64,000 bases of DNA from assembly GCF_008831235.1 (NCBI RefSeq), contig NZ_WBKF01000002.1, positions 371,399-435,398 on the forward strand, given 5' to 3'. The notes beneath the pieces were generated by a model. That model saw only the letters and a program-made list of their open reading frames with translations, was not told the origin of the DNA and made no database searches. The position numbers and the translations under genes are program-made. Position 1 is the first letter of the stretch; each line of letters begins with the position of its first letter. Origin of the DNA: Pseudoclavibacter sp. CFCC 11306 (GTDB lineage: Bacteria > Actinomycetota > Actinomycetes > Actinomycetales > Microbacteriaceae). Shown piece after piece: positions 17,064-26,194 of this stretch.

Positions 17064-18352
17064 GATCTCGGCTGCCGGTCGGTGAGGTCAAGTGCTTTGA
17101 CGAGACCGGTGAGAACCTGTACGCCGCGAGCGATGTCATCTGTGCGCGAAAACTCGTCGGGGGAATGCGAGACTCCTCCGTGTCGACTTGGCACGAACAG
17201 CATTCCCGTCTCACAGACGTGACTGATCTGCTGCGTGTCATGACTTGCCCCACTGGGGAGCACACGATGCACCATGCCCAGTCGATCGGTCTCGTGTGAC
17301 GCGAGCTCGACGAGTCGGTGAGACAGCAATGTCGGGGCGGTGTCTGCGATGAGATGAGCGTCGAGCGACGTCTCGTGCAGGAGGGCGAGCTCCTTCGCCT
17401 TGGCGATCAGCGCGAGTGCCGTCTGCCGCTGACGGTCGGTATCGACGTCGCGGATGTCGACATCGAGAGTCACCTCCCCTGGAATCGTCGTCATCGAGTT
17501 CGGCGAGGCCACGATGCGTCCGATGGTGATTCGGGTGCCGAAGTGCTCGGGGTCGCGGGCGAGTGCGTTTGCAGCGAGCACGATCGCCGAGGCGCTGACC
17601 AAGGCATCATGGCGCGCGAGCATGGGGGTGCCTCCCGAATGAGAGGCGACGCCGTGCACAGTGAGGCGCAGCCGAGTGCTGCCTGAGATGGTGTCGACGA
17701 TGCCGATGTCGTCAGCCCCGTCTGCCAGTACGCTGCCCTGCTCGATGTGCACCTCGACGAATGAGTCCCAGTCCTCTCGGCGCCACCGGGCATCGTTGAG
17801 GCGTTCAGGGTCCAGGCCAACCGAGTGCATGGCCTCGAGTACGCTGATGCCGTCGCGGTCGCGCAGCTCGCCGAGTGCCTCGGCGTCAGTGGTGCCGGCT
17901 GCGAGCCGTGAGCCGTTGCACGCCTGACCGAACCGTGCGCCCTCCTCGTTCGCGAAGACGACGAAGCGCAGCGGATGTCTTGGCTGATATCCACTGGAGG
18001 TGAGGGTCTGCGCGCATAGCATCGCCGCGACCACACCGACGATGCCGTCGAACCTCCCTCCGTGAGGAACCGAATCGAGGTGGGAGCCGGTGCCTATGCC
18101 GTCGCACCGTCCGTCGCCCGCAAGCTCGGCGATGGTGTTTCCCGCCGTGTCGCTGTGCACAGACAGACCCAGATCAGACATGAACGTGGCGAAGACTTGG
18201 TGCGCCCGACGTTCGAGCGGGGTGTATCCGAGGCGCGTGACGCCATCGCTGCCGTGCGTTTCGCTCAGCGAGGCGAAACGGTCGATGAGGTCATCCACCC
18301 AGGCCACAGTGCGCTCTGCTGCATCGGCAGCCTGAAGGTTCTGCTCAGTCAT
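17060..18352 (-). CDS. M20-family N-carbamoyl-L-amino-acid amidohydrolase (probable N-carbamoyl-aspartate hydrolase)
   Basis: 430-residue zinc/manganese amidohydrolase of the allantoate / beta-ureidopropionase / N-carbamoyl-L-amino-acid hydrolase group. Metal ligands are visible: H91 and D102 in GSHLDSVPHGGRFDG, E137 in ANEEGARFGQ, H202 in VEVHIEQG, and H371 in PSGASHDTQQ. The PSRHGGVSHSPDE motif is at 388-400. The reaction cleaves the carbamoyl group to amino acid, CO2 and ammonia. With dihydroorotase and DHOD 1B in the same operon, N-carbamoyl-L-aspartate (ureidosuccinate) is the most economical substrate, giving aspartate. Allantoate or hydantoin-derived substrates are alternatives. It overlaps both neighbours by 4 nt. 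Confidence 0.87.
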   Translation of the reverse strand: MTEQNLQAADAAERTVAWVDDLIDRFASLSETHGSDGVTRLGYTPLERRAHQVFATFMSDLGLSVHSDTAGNTIAELAGDGRCDGIGTGSHLDSVPHGGRFDGIVGVVAAMLCAQTLTSSGYQPRHPLRFVVFANEEGARFGQACNGSRLAAGTTDAEALGELRDRDGISVLEAMHSVGLDPERLNDARWRREDWDSFVEVHIEQGSVLADGADDIGIVDTISGSTRLRLTVHGVASHSGGTPMLARHDALVSASAIVLAANALARDPEHFGTRITIGRIVASPNSMTTIPGEVTLDVDIRDVDTDRQRQTALALIAKAKELALLHETSLDAHLIADTAPTLLSHRLVELASHETDRLGMVHRVLPSGASHDTQQISHVCETGMLFVPSRHGGVSHSPDEFSRTDDIARGVQVLTGLVKALDLTDRQPRS

Positions 18353-18840
18353 ACGTCTTCCTCTCTCCTGGTGTCCGCGCGACCGACGATCTCGACCGGG
18401 GAGAACAGCGCGTGCTCCGCCCCGACGACATAGATTCCGTCAAATTGCCCAGACTCGCCCGAATCCGTGGCGCTCGTTGCGATGAGTCCGATCACGGCAG
18501 CCCGCTCTCCTGACCCGCGGGGAGCATCCGCAGTCGTGTCGGAGACCAGCCTCAGCCCGGAGTGCAGTGCTACGGCGACTCCGATCATGAGGCTGACGGC
18601 CTGGTCGTCCACTCGCAGAAAGGTGGTGTCGTTCGGCAGTCTCGAACTGATCTCGGCTGCGATCCGCCGCAACAGAGTCGGGCGACAGAGAGCGCTGAAC
18701 CACTGGCTCTCAGCTGTCGGGTCTGAGACCTCTGATCTGATGTCGATGAGCAGATCGCTGCGCCAGCGTGCGTCATGAGTCTGCAGGTTCGAGAGCTCGC
18801 GGGCATCGCTGGCAGGGCAGTGGTCTCGTTTCTCAGGCAT
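18349..18840 (-). CDS. Degenerate phosphoribosyltransferase-like protein of the orotate cluster
   Basis: 163 residues, no confident family. Its core resembles the Rossmann-like half of orotate phosphoribosyltransferase: a helix (IAAEISSRL), a strand (TTFLRVDD), then SLMIGVAVALHSGLRLVSD where PyrE has its glycine-rich loop and helix. A second strand-helix unit follows (ERAAVIGLIAT...). The acidic PRPP-binding loop (DDxxTTG) is absent, so catalysis is unlikely. I infer a binding or regulatory role for orotate or a related ring. It overlaps the MFS gene by 8 nt and the amidohydrolase gene by 4 nt. Confidence 0.6.
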   Translation of the reverse strand: MPEKRDHCPASDARELSNLQTHDARWRSDLLIDIRSEVSDPTAESQWFSALCRPTLLRRIAAEISSRLPNDTTFLRVDDQAVSLMIGVAVALHSGLRLVSDTTADAPRGSGERAAVIGLIATSATDSGESGQFDGIYVVGAEHALFSPVEIVGRADTRREEDV

Positions 18841-20095
18841 TCTCGAGCGCCTTGCCCTTCTGATCGGGAACGAGGAACATCGTCACGAATGCGATCAGAT
18901 AGATCAGCGGAAGCAGCGCCAGAGCGTAGGCGAACCCGTGGTCGGTGGCGAGCGCTGCGATCACGATGGGGCCGAGACCGCCGCCGATGAACCGCCCGGT
19001 GTTGTAGAGCACGTTCTGAGCCGTGGCTCGGATTCTGGTGGGGTAGAGTTCGGCGAGCAGTGCGCCGTAGCCGCCGAGCATGCCGTTGGCGAACATACCC
19101 ATGACGAAACCGCCGATGAGCAGGCTGGTCTCAGTCGTGAGCTGGCTGTAGACGAGCACGCTGACTGCGGCACCCACTTGAAACGTCCAGAATGCTGGTC
19201 GGCGTCCGATGCGGTCCGCGATCTGCCCGAAGACCACGATGCCGAGCATCATGCCGAGCACGGTCACAGCCGTCCATACTCCCGTCGAAGTCAGAGACAG
19301 CTGGCGCTGCTTGCTCAGGTAGCTGGGGAGCCAAGTCATAATGCCGAAGTAACCGAAGTTCTGCACGGTGGTCAGAATGATCATCGCGATCGAGGTGGTC
19401 GCAATGCGGCGGTTCGAGAACAGGGCGAGGATGCGACTGCTGGCTTTGCCTGACGATTTCTGCGCTTTGTCGGCGTTCTCGAGAAAAACACGGGATTCCG
19501 GCAGAGTCAGCCGAATGACGATGGCGATGACTGCTGGAATCACGCCCACGGCAAAGAGCCCGCGCCATCCGAATGCAGCGATGATCGGTGCCGAGATCAA
19601 TGCGGCGACCAAGACGCCGCATTGGAACCCGATCCCGACCCACGATGTTGCACGTGCACGGTGCCCGGGCCGGGCAGCTTCGGCGGCGAGCGTCATGCCG
19701 ATGCCGAATTCGGCGCCTATGCCCACGCCGGCCAGGAACCGGAAGAGCGCCACGACCTCAAAGCTCGGTGCGAGTGCGGTGAGCCCGGTGAACACGGCGA
19801 AGAAGATCACGGAGTACGTCAGTACTTTGACGCGCCCCAGACGGTCCGAGAGAACGCCGAACAGCAGACCTCCGACCAACGCGCCGAACAGCGTGATGGT
19901 CGTGAGGCTCCCGGCGACGGTCTGTGAGACGCCGAACGTCGAGATGATGCCAGACATTGCGAATCCGAGGATCAGCAGGTCTAGGCCGTCGAGGCTGTGC
20001 CCGAGCGCTGATGAGAAGATCGCCCGACGCTCGTACTTTCGTGCGGCGAGATCATCTTGTTGTGGTGCGGCGGTCTGTTGTGCGGTGGCTGCCAT
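18833..20095 (-). CDS. MFS transporter, probable orotate (or related acid) importer
   Basis: 420-residue major facilitator with twelve predicted helices, of the aromatic-acid:H+ symporter / sugar-transporter-like type. Recognisable stretches are DGLDLLILGFAMSGI in helix 1, the loop 2-3 motif GVLSDRLGRVKV, and GQIADRIGRRP between helices 8 and 9. The ATG at 20095 has GAGGAG upstream; an in-frame extension runs into the dihydroorotate dehydrogenase gene and was rejected. Substrate is inferred from the operon: its neighbours would convert orotate to aspartate. Confidence 0.85.
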   Translation of the reverse strand: MAATAQQTAAPQQDDLAARKYERRAIFSSALGHSLDGLDLLILGFAMSGIISTFGVSQTVAGSLTTITLFGALVGGLLFGVLSDRLGRVKVLTYSVIFFAVFTGLTALAPSFEVVALFRFLAGVGIGAEFGIGMTLAAEAARPGHRARATSWVGIGFQCGVLVAALISAPIIAAFGWRGLFAVGVIPAVIAIVIRLTLPESRVFLENADKAQKSSGKASSRILALFSNRRIATTSIAMIILTTVQNFGYFGIMTWLPSYLSKQRQLSLTSTGVWTAVTVLGMMLGIVVFGQIADRIGRRPAFWTFQVGAAVSVLVYSQLTTETSLLIGGFVMGMFANGMLGGYGALLAELYPTRIRATAQNVLYNTGRFIGGGLGPIVIAALATDHGFAYALALLPLIYLIAFVTMFLVPDQKGKALENA

Positions 20096-20139
20096 GAGAA
20101 CTCCTCTGTGGAATCTGGTGGGGTGGATGGTGTGAGGTT

Positions 20140-21069
20140 TCATCTGCGGCGGAGTGTGCCGATGAGGTCGTCTGACGTTCTGGCGCCGCACTTCTGCAGC
20201 GCAGCGGGCAGCGCGGCAACGATCTCGTTGATCGCTGTGGGGCGTGCGAAGAGAGCGGTGCCGATCTGCACCGAGGTCGCACCGGCGATGAGGAATGCCA
20301 ATACGTCGTCAACGCTGCCGATCCCGCCGCATCCGATCACCGGAATGTCGATTGCCGACGCAGCATCGTAGACCAGCTTCAGTGCGAGCGGTTTCACTGC
20401 AGGCCCCGAGAGGCCGCCGGTGACGTTGCCCAGGACAGGGCAACGGCTGTGGACATCGATACCCATGGCCGGAAAGCTGTTGCACACCGTGACGGCGTCA
20501 GCGCCGGCACGCTCTGCTGCCTGTGCGGTCTCCGCGATCGAAGCGGTGGCCGGTGTGAGCTTGGCGATGAGAGGGCGGTCGGTCAGCGGGCGCAGTCGAC
20601 TCATGACCGAGTCGACTCCTGCGGGAGTCGCGCCGACGATTCCGAGGCGGTGATCGAGATTGGGGCACGAGAGGTTCACCTCGTAGGCGGTGATGCCGCT
20701 GTGGTCGACTCCTTCGAGCAGCTGGAGCATTGCAGCGTAGTCATCGGCTCCCGTGCCGCCGAGACTCACGATCACCGTGGAGTTCATGGTTCGGTAGCTC
20801 GGCAGTACTGAGTCGATGAAATGTGCACTGCCTGGGCTGGGAATGCCGACCGCGTTCAGCATGCCGTTTCCAGCGTCGTGCACCCGCGGCTCCGGGTTCC
20901 CCCCACGGCGCTGCACGAAGATCGTCTTGGTCACGACCGCGCCGAAGACAGAAGCGTCGACGACGTCTGCCAGTTCGGGGCCGAAGCACCCTGATGCAGG
21001 CATGATCGGCGTGCTGAGACGCAGCGCGTGTGGCGCGAGTCGTGAGCGCATCACGGGTGTGTCTTCCAT
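20140..21069 (-). CDS. pyrD: Dihydroorotate dehydrogenase, class 1B catalytic subunit
   Basis: 309-residue FMN enzyme. Family marks are VVTKTIF (K48), NAVGIPSPG (72-80), NLSCPN (132-137, with the class 1 catalytic base C135), KLTPA (K170), GGLSGPAVKPLAL and the phosphate loop GCGGIGSVDDVLAF...QIGTALF. Class 1 enzymes use a cysteine base and are soluble; class 2 use serine and have an N-terminal membrane helix, which is missing here. Pairing with PyrK makes it NAD-linked. In the cluster it would run in the reducing direction, orotate to dihydroorotate, as in orotate-fermenting bacteria. Confidence 0.92.
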   Translation of the reverse strand: MEDTPVMRSRLAPHALRLSTPIMPASGCFGPELADVVDASVFGAVVTKTIFVQRRGGNPEPRVHDAGNGMLNAVGIPSPGSAHFIDSVLPSYRTMNSTVIVSLGGTGADDYAAMLQLLEGVDHSGITAYEVNLSCPNLDHRLGIVGATPAGVDSVMSRLRPLTDRPLIAKLTPATASIAETAQAAERAGADAVTVCNSFPAMGIDVHSRCPVLGNVTGGLSGPAVKPLALKLVYDAASAIDIPVIGCGGIGSVDDVLAFLIAGATSVQIGTALFARPTAINEIVAALPAALQKCGARTSDDLIGTLRRR

Positions 21070-21265
21070 CTGACCACTGCCTTCGACCTCTGGGAGCTGT
21101 GCTGAAAGGCAATCGTAAGCGGCATGTCGGGCGCCTCAGCACTGCGCGGAAATCAGCTTTCGCAGCGTCGTCTTGGAGGTAACACGGCTGAATCATAAGG
21201 GTCCGCTGTGCGGGATGACAGCTCCGCAACGAATCACTGTGCGGTCGCTGTAACCTCGACGAAAC

Positions 21266-21277
21266 GCTGTGAACAGC
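21266..21277. promoter_or_regulatory. Candidate operator upstream of the dihydroorotate dehydrogenase operon
   Basis: GCTGTGAACAGC, arms GCTGT/ACAGC around 2 nt, lies in the 276-bp gap between the IclR gene and pyrD. Nearby TAAC-containing repeats (about 21250 and 21281) add partial symmetry. It is a possible IclR-type site, weakly supported. Confidence 0.3.
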
Positions 21278-21345
21278 AGGTAACAGTTGTGCTGAAGCGG
21301 TGCAGATCAGCCGGATGTGGCGCCGTACGCAGCGACCGGTGCCAC

Positions 21346-22107
21346 TCAGACGAGGCTGTTCGACTCCCAGCCCAGTTCGGACGAGAGCTGGGCTGCACAG
21401 TGAGAGACGAGCTGCTGCAGATGGCGCTGTGCGGCGATCGAGCGTACGCGCTGAACGGGAACTGCCACTGTCACCGACGATCGAACCCTGCCGGCGGCGT
21501 CATGTACGGGGTAGGCGACTGCCCAGATGCCGTCATCGAGTTCGGAATCGCAGATGTCATAGCCTTGTTCACGGATCGTCGTGAGACGAGTTGCGAGCTG
21601 CGCGGGCGATGTCACGGTGTCGCTGGTGAAACGGGTCGTCGTCAGTGTGGAGAGAATCGCGGCCTGTTCCGACTGCGGCTGCCAGGCGAGCAGCATGCGA
21701 GCCGATGCTGCTGCATACACCGGCATCACCTGACCGATGCGTACGAAGAGCTGCAGAGGATGCCGTGATCGGGCCAGCGCGACGCAGACGGCCTCTCGTG
21801 CGCTCCATTCGCAGACGAAGACGGTCTCACCCGTCTGCTCGCTCGTTTCGATGACCGGCTGCGGGGTGATGGCCGAGTTCGTGCTGCTCTTCTCGGCGAT
21901 GTCGGTCAGGACATGGCCGATGTGATAGAGACGATGTTGGGCCGAGTAGCTGACGAAGCCCGCCTCGACCAAAGTCATCAGGGCGCGGTGCGCCGTGGAA
22001 TGGGGGATGCCTGTGTCAGCACAGAGGTCTCGGAGCGAGGCACCACGTCGGTGCTCTGCGATCGCTGCCAGCAGAGCGAGTCCGCGTTCGAGGCTCTGAA
22101 CGCCCAT
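21346..22107 (-). CDS. IclR-family transcriptional regulator of the orotate cluster
   Basis: 253 residues. An N-terminal winged helix (SLERGLALLAAIAEHRRGASLRDLCADTGIPHSTAHRALMTL) is followed by the IclR effector domain (FVCEWSAREAVCVAL; YDICDSELDDGIWAVAYPV near residues 190-208). IclR proteins typically control degradation of small acids and respond to a pathway compound. It lies 6 nt after the PRTase-like gene and upstream of the pyrD-to-pyrC operon, which it probably controls; orotate or dihydroorotate would be a fitting ligand. Confidence 0.88.
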   Translation of the reverse strand: MGVQSLERGLALLAAIAEHRRGASLRDLCADTGIPHSTAHRALMTLVEAGFVSYSAQHRLYHIGHVLTDIAEKSSTNSAITPQPVIETSEQTGETVFVCEWSAREAVCVALARSRHPLQLFVRIGQVMPVYAAASARMLLAWQPQSEQAAILSTLTTTRFTSDTVTSPAQLATRLTTIREQGYDICDSELDDGIWAVAYPVHDAAGRVRSSVTVAVPVQRVRSIAAQRHLQQLVSHCAAQLSSELGWESNSLV

Positions 22108-22113
22108 GCAGCG

Positions 22114-22551
22114 TCAGTGGTCGTCTTCCAGGCACCGTGTCGGCACGAGAGCTGGAATGAGGTGGGCGTCGTCGGGCAGAACTGTTCCGACGGAAGTCAC
22201 CTGCACGTTCTTGGAGCGGATTGCTGAGATGAGCGCACTCACGGACGGATAGGCCTCGGGAATGGTCGTGACGATGGCTGCCCGCTCGCAGTCTGCCGCG
22301 AAGTCCGTGCTGAAATAGAGCACCCCTTCGTCGTCGGCCACGGTGATGAGCGGAATGCCGAGCTCACGCGCGACCACATGGCCGAGAAGCGCATTGGCCA
22401 CTTCGTGGCGAACGACGATCACCTGAGCGTTGTCGACTCTGAGCTTTTGGGCGAGGCGTGCTCCCAGCGCTTCCCAGATCTGGGGGTCGGCCATCTCGAG
22501 AGCGGGGCTCTCTTCGCGGGCGACGCGTAGCAGTTCATCAGCAGTGCTCAT
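22114..22551 (-). CDS. Second phosphoribosyltransferase-like protein
   Basis: 145 residues, no confident family. The order of elements is PRTase-like: helix (WEALGARLAQKL), strand and loop (AQVIVVRHEVANALLGHVVAREL, then GIPLITVAD), strand (CERAAIVTTIP) and the SALISAIRSKNVQVTSVGTVL unit, which resembles the PyrE stretch after the PRPP loop. The DDxxTTG loop itself is missing (AIVTTIPEAYPS), so it should bind rather than transfer. It matches the protein at 18349-18840 in layout. ATG 22551 has GAGGAG upstream. It is the first gene of the PRTase-like/IclR pair. Confidence 0.6.
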   Translation of the reverse strand: MSTADELLRVAREESPALEMADPQIWEALGARLAQKLRVDNAQVIVVRHEVANALLGHVVARELGIPLITVADDEGVLYFSTDFAADCERAAIVTTIPEAYPSVSALISAIRSKNVQVTSVGTVLPDDAHLIPALVPTRCLEDDH

Positions 22552-22663
22552 CACAAGGTTCTCCTCGCCGACGGTGTTGGCAAGACTGAGAGTATCAGGC
22601 TGGGTGCATGACCGGCTCGTGGTGCTGGTGCAGAGTGTCAAGCATGGCTCGCATGCGCGCACG

Positions 22664-22669
22664 TAGAAT
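22664..22669 (+). promoter_or_regulatory. -10 hexamer of a leaderless promoter for metG
   Basis: TAGAAT, 7 nt before the ATG at 22677. The GGAGG in between lies too close to that ATG for a normal ribosome site, so leaderless initiation decides the start. Confidence 0.5.
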
Positions 22670-22676
22670 GGAGGTC

Positions 22677-24272
22677 ATGGCCAAGCGCGACTCCTTCTTC
22701 ATCACCACCCCCATCTTCTACGTGAACGACGTGCCCCACATCGGGCACGGCTACACCGAGGTGGTCTCAGACGTGCTGGCGCGCTGGCACCGGCAGCGTG
22801 GTGACGACACCTTTCTGCTGACCGGCACCGACGAGCACGGGCAGAAGATTCTGCGCACCGCCACGGCCAACGAGGTGACCCCGAAACAGTGGGCCGATCG
22901 CCTCGTCGAGTCTGCCTGGAAGCCACTGCTGAAGACGCTCGACATCTCGAACGACGACTTCATCCGCACCACCGACCAGCGCCACGAAGACAACGTGAAG
23001 GTCTTCCTGCAGCGCCTCTACGACCGCGGATTCATCTACACCGGCGAGTTCGAGGGCTACTACTGCGTGGGCTGCGAAGAGTACAAACAGGAGAGCGACC
23101 TGGTCGACGGCGTGGGGCAGTTCGCCGGTCAGAAAGTCTGCGCGATTCACTCGAAGCCGGTCGAGCTGCTCAAAGAGAAGAACTACTTCTTCAAGATGAG
23201 CGAGTTCACGAAGCCGCTGCTCGACCTCTACGAGCAGCATCCTGACTTCATTCAGCCGGCCAGCGCGCGCAACGAGGTCGTCTCGTTCGTGAAACAGGGG
23301 CTGACCGATCTGTCGATCTCGCGTTCGAGCTTCGACTGGGGCATCAAACTGCCGTGGGACGAATCGCACGTGCTCTACGTGTGGATCGACGCGCTGCTGA
23401 ACTATGCGACCGCGGTCGGCTATGGACAGGACGACGAGGCGTTCGAGCGTCGCTGGCCTCCGCAGGTGCACATCGTCGGCAAAGACATCCTGCGTTTCCA
23501 CGCCGTGATCTGGCCGGCGCTGCTGCTCGCGGCCGGGCTCGACCTGCCGCAGCACGTCTTCGGCCACGGCTGGCTGCTGGTCGGCGGCGAGAAGATGAGC
23601 AAGTCGAAGCTCACCGGCATCGCGCCTACACAGATCACCGACGTGTTCGGCGCAGACGCGTTCCGCTACTACTTCCTGCGCGCGATCACCTTCGGCCACG
23701 ACGGCTCGTTCTCATGGGAGGACATCGCCGCGCGCTACGAGGCCGAGCTCGCCAACGGCTTCGGCAACCTCGCCTCGCGCACGCTCGCGATGATCGCGAA
23801 GTACTTCGACGGCACCGTTCCCGAGGCCGGCGAGCTCACCGAGGCAGACCAGGCGATCGTCGACCTGGTTGCCGAGATCCCGGCAAAGGCTGACACCGCG
23901 ATCGCCGAGTTCCGCACCAACGACGCGATCAGCGAGATCTGGCGTCTGGTCGACGCGCTCAACGGCTACATCACCGAGCAGACGCCGTGGGCCGTCGCCA
24001 AGCGCGGCGAGACCGAGCGGCTCGGCACGATTCTGCACACCGTCTGGTTCGGCCTGGGGGCGCTCGACGTGCTGCTCTCACCGGTGATCCCTGAGGCCGC
24101 GGCGAAGCTCTGGGAGGTGCTCGGCACCGGTGCGATCACCGACGTGACCATCACCGAGGCAGATCAGTGGCAGCGGTACGCAGCACCGACCGTGCACGTG
24201 ATCGAGGCGCTCTTCCCACGCGTCGACTCGTCCGAGGTGCCCGAGACCCCCGTGCCACAGCACCAGGCGTAG
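22677..24272 (+). CDS. metG: Methionyl-tRNA synthetase
   Basis: 531-residue class I synthetase that charges tRNA-Met. The HIGH motif (PHIGHGYTE) is near residue 20 and KMSKS (GEKMSKSKLTG) near 305. The connecting domain has a shortened Cys motif (YCVGCEEY and VCAIHSKP) and the C-terminal helical anticodon domain is present; no extra C-terminal EMAP-like domain. The ATG at 22677 is favoured over the one at 22668 because it has the leaderless -10 spacing. It starts the metG-tatD-ksgA run. Confidence 0.97.
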   Translation: MAKRDSFFITTPIFYVNDVPHIGHGYTEVVSDVLARWHRQRGDDTFLLTGTDEHGQKILRTATANEVTPKQWADRLVESAWKPLLKTLDISNDDFIRTTDQRHEDNVKVFLQRLYDRGFIYTGEFEGYYCVGCEEYKQESDLVDGVGQFAGQKVCAIHSKPVELLKEKNYFFKMSEFTKPLLDLYEQHPDFIQPASARNEVVSFVKQGLTDLSISRSSFDWGIKLPWDESHVLYVWIDALLNYATAVGYGQDDEAFERRWPPQVHIVGKDILRFHAVIWPALLLAAGLDLPQHVFGHGWLLVGGEKMSKSKLTGIAPTQITDVFGADAFRYYFLRAITFGHDGSFSWEDIAARYEAELANGFGNLASRTLAMIAKYFDGTVPEAGELTEADQAIVDLVAEIPAKADTAIAEFRTNDAISEIWRLVDALNGYITEQTPWAVAKRGETERLGTILHTVWFGLGALDVLLSPVIPEAAAKLWEVLGTGAITDVTITEADQWQRYAAPTVHVIEALFPRVDSSEVPETPVPQHQA

Positions 24273-24275
24273 CCG

Positions 24276-25241
24276 ATGGGCCACAAACATCGCGACCACA
24301 GCTACCCGCCGGCTCCCGAGCCGCTGCCTGCTCCCGTCTACGACAACCACACGCATATCGAACCGTGGCTCGAGGATGCGATCCTCACGCCCGCCCGTGA
24401 GGCTGCGGCCGCTGCGGCGCGCGACGCGAACAGTGACGCGGATGCCATCGCGGGCAACGCCGATCGCACCGACTTTCCGGGTACGGACGTCGAGAACGCG
24501 CCCGCCGACTGGGTCGAGCAGCTCGACAGGGCCCAGGCCGTCGGGGTGGCCGGCATCGTGCAGGCGGGCACGACCATGGCATCCTCCCAATGGGCGGCCG
24601 AGCATGCGGCGCAGGATCGCCGCATGCTCGCAGGCGTTGCGATTCACCCCAACGAGGTGCCGGCCTACGTCGACGCGGGCGTGCTCGACGATGCGCTCGT
24701 TACGCTCGATCGTCTCGCGGCCGAAGACCGGGTGCGCGTCGTCGGAGAGACCGGGCTCGACTTCCACTACACCGAGCCAGAGCGCTTCGCCGACCAGATC
24801 GGGTCGTTCGAACGTCACATCGAGCTTGCGAAGTCGCACGGGCTGGCGATGCAGATTCACGATCGCGATGCGCATCGCGAGGTCGTCGAGACACTGCTGC
24901 GAGTAGGTGCGCCCGAGCGCACGGTCTTTCACTGCTTCAGCGGTGACGCCGAGCTGGCCGAGATCTGCGCCGAACACGGCTGGTACGCGTCGTTCTCGGG
25001 CACGGTGACCTTCAAGAACGCTGAGAACCTGCGCGACGGCCTGCGGCGCATGCCCCGCGATCACATCCTGGTCGAGACCGACGCGCCGTATCTGACGCCG
25101 ATGCCGTACCGCGGCCGGCCGAATGCGCCGTATCTGCTGCCGAACACGCTGCGGTTCATGGCCGAGACGCTTGAGACGCCGGTCGTCGAGTTCGCCGAGC
25201 AGATCGCCGCGACCACGGTGCGCGTCTATGGGGAGTGGTGA
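24276..25241 (+). CDS. tatD: TatD-family metal-dependent hydrolase / 3'-5' DNase
   Basis: 321-residue TIM-barrel hydrolase. The N-terminal metal motif is NHTHIE; further ligands lie in [19 protein letters not shown] (QIHDRDA) and HCFSGD, with [17 protein letters not shown] as the C-terminal signature. Members act as DNase or tRNA-quality-control nucleases. It starts 3 nt after metG and runs into ksgA, the conserved actinobacterial order. A polar N-terminal insertion of about 50 residues between the first metal motif and the barrel is longer than usual. Confidence 0.93.
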   Translation: MGHKHRDHSYPPAPEPLPAPVYDNHTHIEPWLEDAILTPAREAAAAAARDANSDADAIAGNADRTDFPGTDVENAPADWVEQLDRAQAVGVAGIVQAGTTMASSQWAAEHAAQDRRMLAGVAIHPNEVPAYVDAGVLDDALVTLDRLAAEDRVRVVGETGLDFHYTEPERFADQIGSFERHIELAKSHGLAMQIHDRDAHREVVETLLRVGAPERTVFHCFSGDAELAEICAEHGWYASFSGTVTFKNAENLRDGLRRMPRDHILVETDAPYLTPMPYRGRPNAPYLLPNTLRFMAETLETPVVEFAEQIAATTVRVYGEW

Positions 25242-25243
25242 CG

Positions 25244-26194
25244 ATGACCGTGCAGTTGTTGGGGCCGGCGCAGGTGCGCGCGCTCGCCGAGCGGCACGGG
25301 GTGACCCCGACGAAGCGGCTGGGGCAGAACTTCGTGATCGACGCCAACACGATTCGGCGCATCGTGGCCGCGGCCGGCGTGCGTGGCGACGACCGAGTGC
25401 TCGAGGTCGGGCCGGGGCTCGGGTCGCTGACGCTGGGGCTTCTTGAAGTCGCCGACGACGTGACGGTCGTCGAACTCGATCCCGGGCTGGCTTCGGCACT
25501 GCCGGGCACGATCGCCGAGCAGGCGCCCGGTCGCAGCGTGCGCGTGATTCAGGGCGACGCCGTCAAAGTCACCGCCGCCGAGTGGGCCGCGGCTAGGGGC
25601 GGCGCATCCGGTGCGCCGGGCATGGACGCAGTTGCTCATGCCGCCGATTCTGCAGCGCTCACTGCCGTCGATGACGGGCCCACTGCGGTCGTCGCGAACC
25701 TGCCGTACAACGTCGCCGTGCCGATCATGCTGCATCTGCTCGAGACTTTTCCGAGCATCCACCGCGTGCTGGTGATGGTGCAGTCCGAGGTGGCCGATCG
25801 CGTCGCGGCGGCACCAGGCAGCAAGATCTACGGCGTGCCAAGCGTGAAGGCGGCCTGGTACGGCCCGTGGCGGCTCGCCGGATCCGTCGGCAAACACGTG
25901 TTCTGGCCTGCGCCGAACGTGACGTCCGGGCTGCTCGCCGGCGACATCCGCCCGGTCGCCGACCGCCCGGGTGACGAAGCGCTGCGGCTGTCGACCTTCC
26001 GTGCGGTGGATGCCGCCTTCGCGCAGCGTCGAAAGACCTTGCGTCAGTCGCTGGGCGCCATCGCTGGAGGGCCGAAATCGGCCGAGACCCTGTTGCGTGC
26101 GGCCGAGGTGGAGCCCGGTCTGCGCGCCGAGCAGCTCGGACTCGACGAGTTCGTCGCGATCGGTCGTGCGCTTGCGACGCAGGAACGACACTGA
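25244..26194 (+). CDS. rsmA: 16S rRNA dimethyladenosine methyltransferase
   Basis: 316-residue KsgA/RsmA enzyme that dimethylates A1518 and A1519 of 16S r[14 protein letters not shown] motif [10 protein letters not shown], acidic VVELDPG and the catalytic NLPYNVAVP are all present, followed by the C-terminal RNA-binding domain ([13 protein letters not shown]). The ATG at 25244 has a GGGGAG site 8 nt upstream; a GTG at 25235 is the alternative. An Ala/Gly-rich stretch lengthens the loop before NLPYN. Normally ispE follows directly; here about 13.9 kb of other genes intervene. Confidence 0.96.
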   Translation: MTVQLLGPAQVRALAERHGVTPTKRLGQNFVIDANTIRRIVAAAGVRGDDRVLEVGPGLGSLTLGLLEVADDVTVVELDPGLASALPGTIAEQAPGRSVRVIQGDAVKVTAAEWAAARGGASGAPGMDAVAHAADSAALTAVDDGPTAVVANLPYNVAVPIMLHLLETFPSIHRVLVMVQSEVADRVAAAPGSKIYGVPSVKAAWYGPWRLAGSVGKHVFWPAPNVTSGLLAGDIRPVADRPGDEALRLSTFRAVDAAFAQRRKTLRQSLGAIAGGPKSAETLLRAAEVEPGLRAEQLGLDEFVAIGRALATQERH

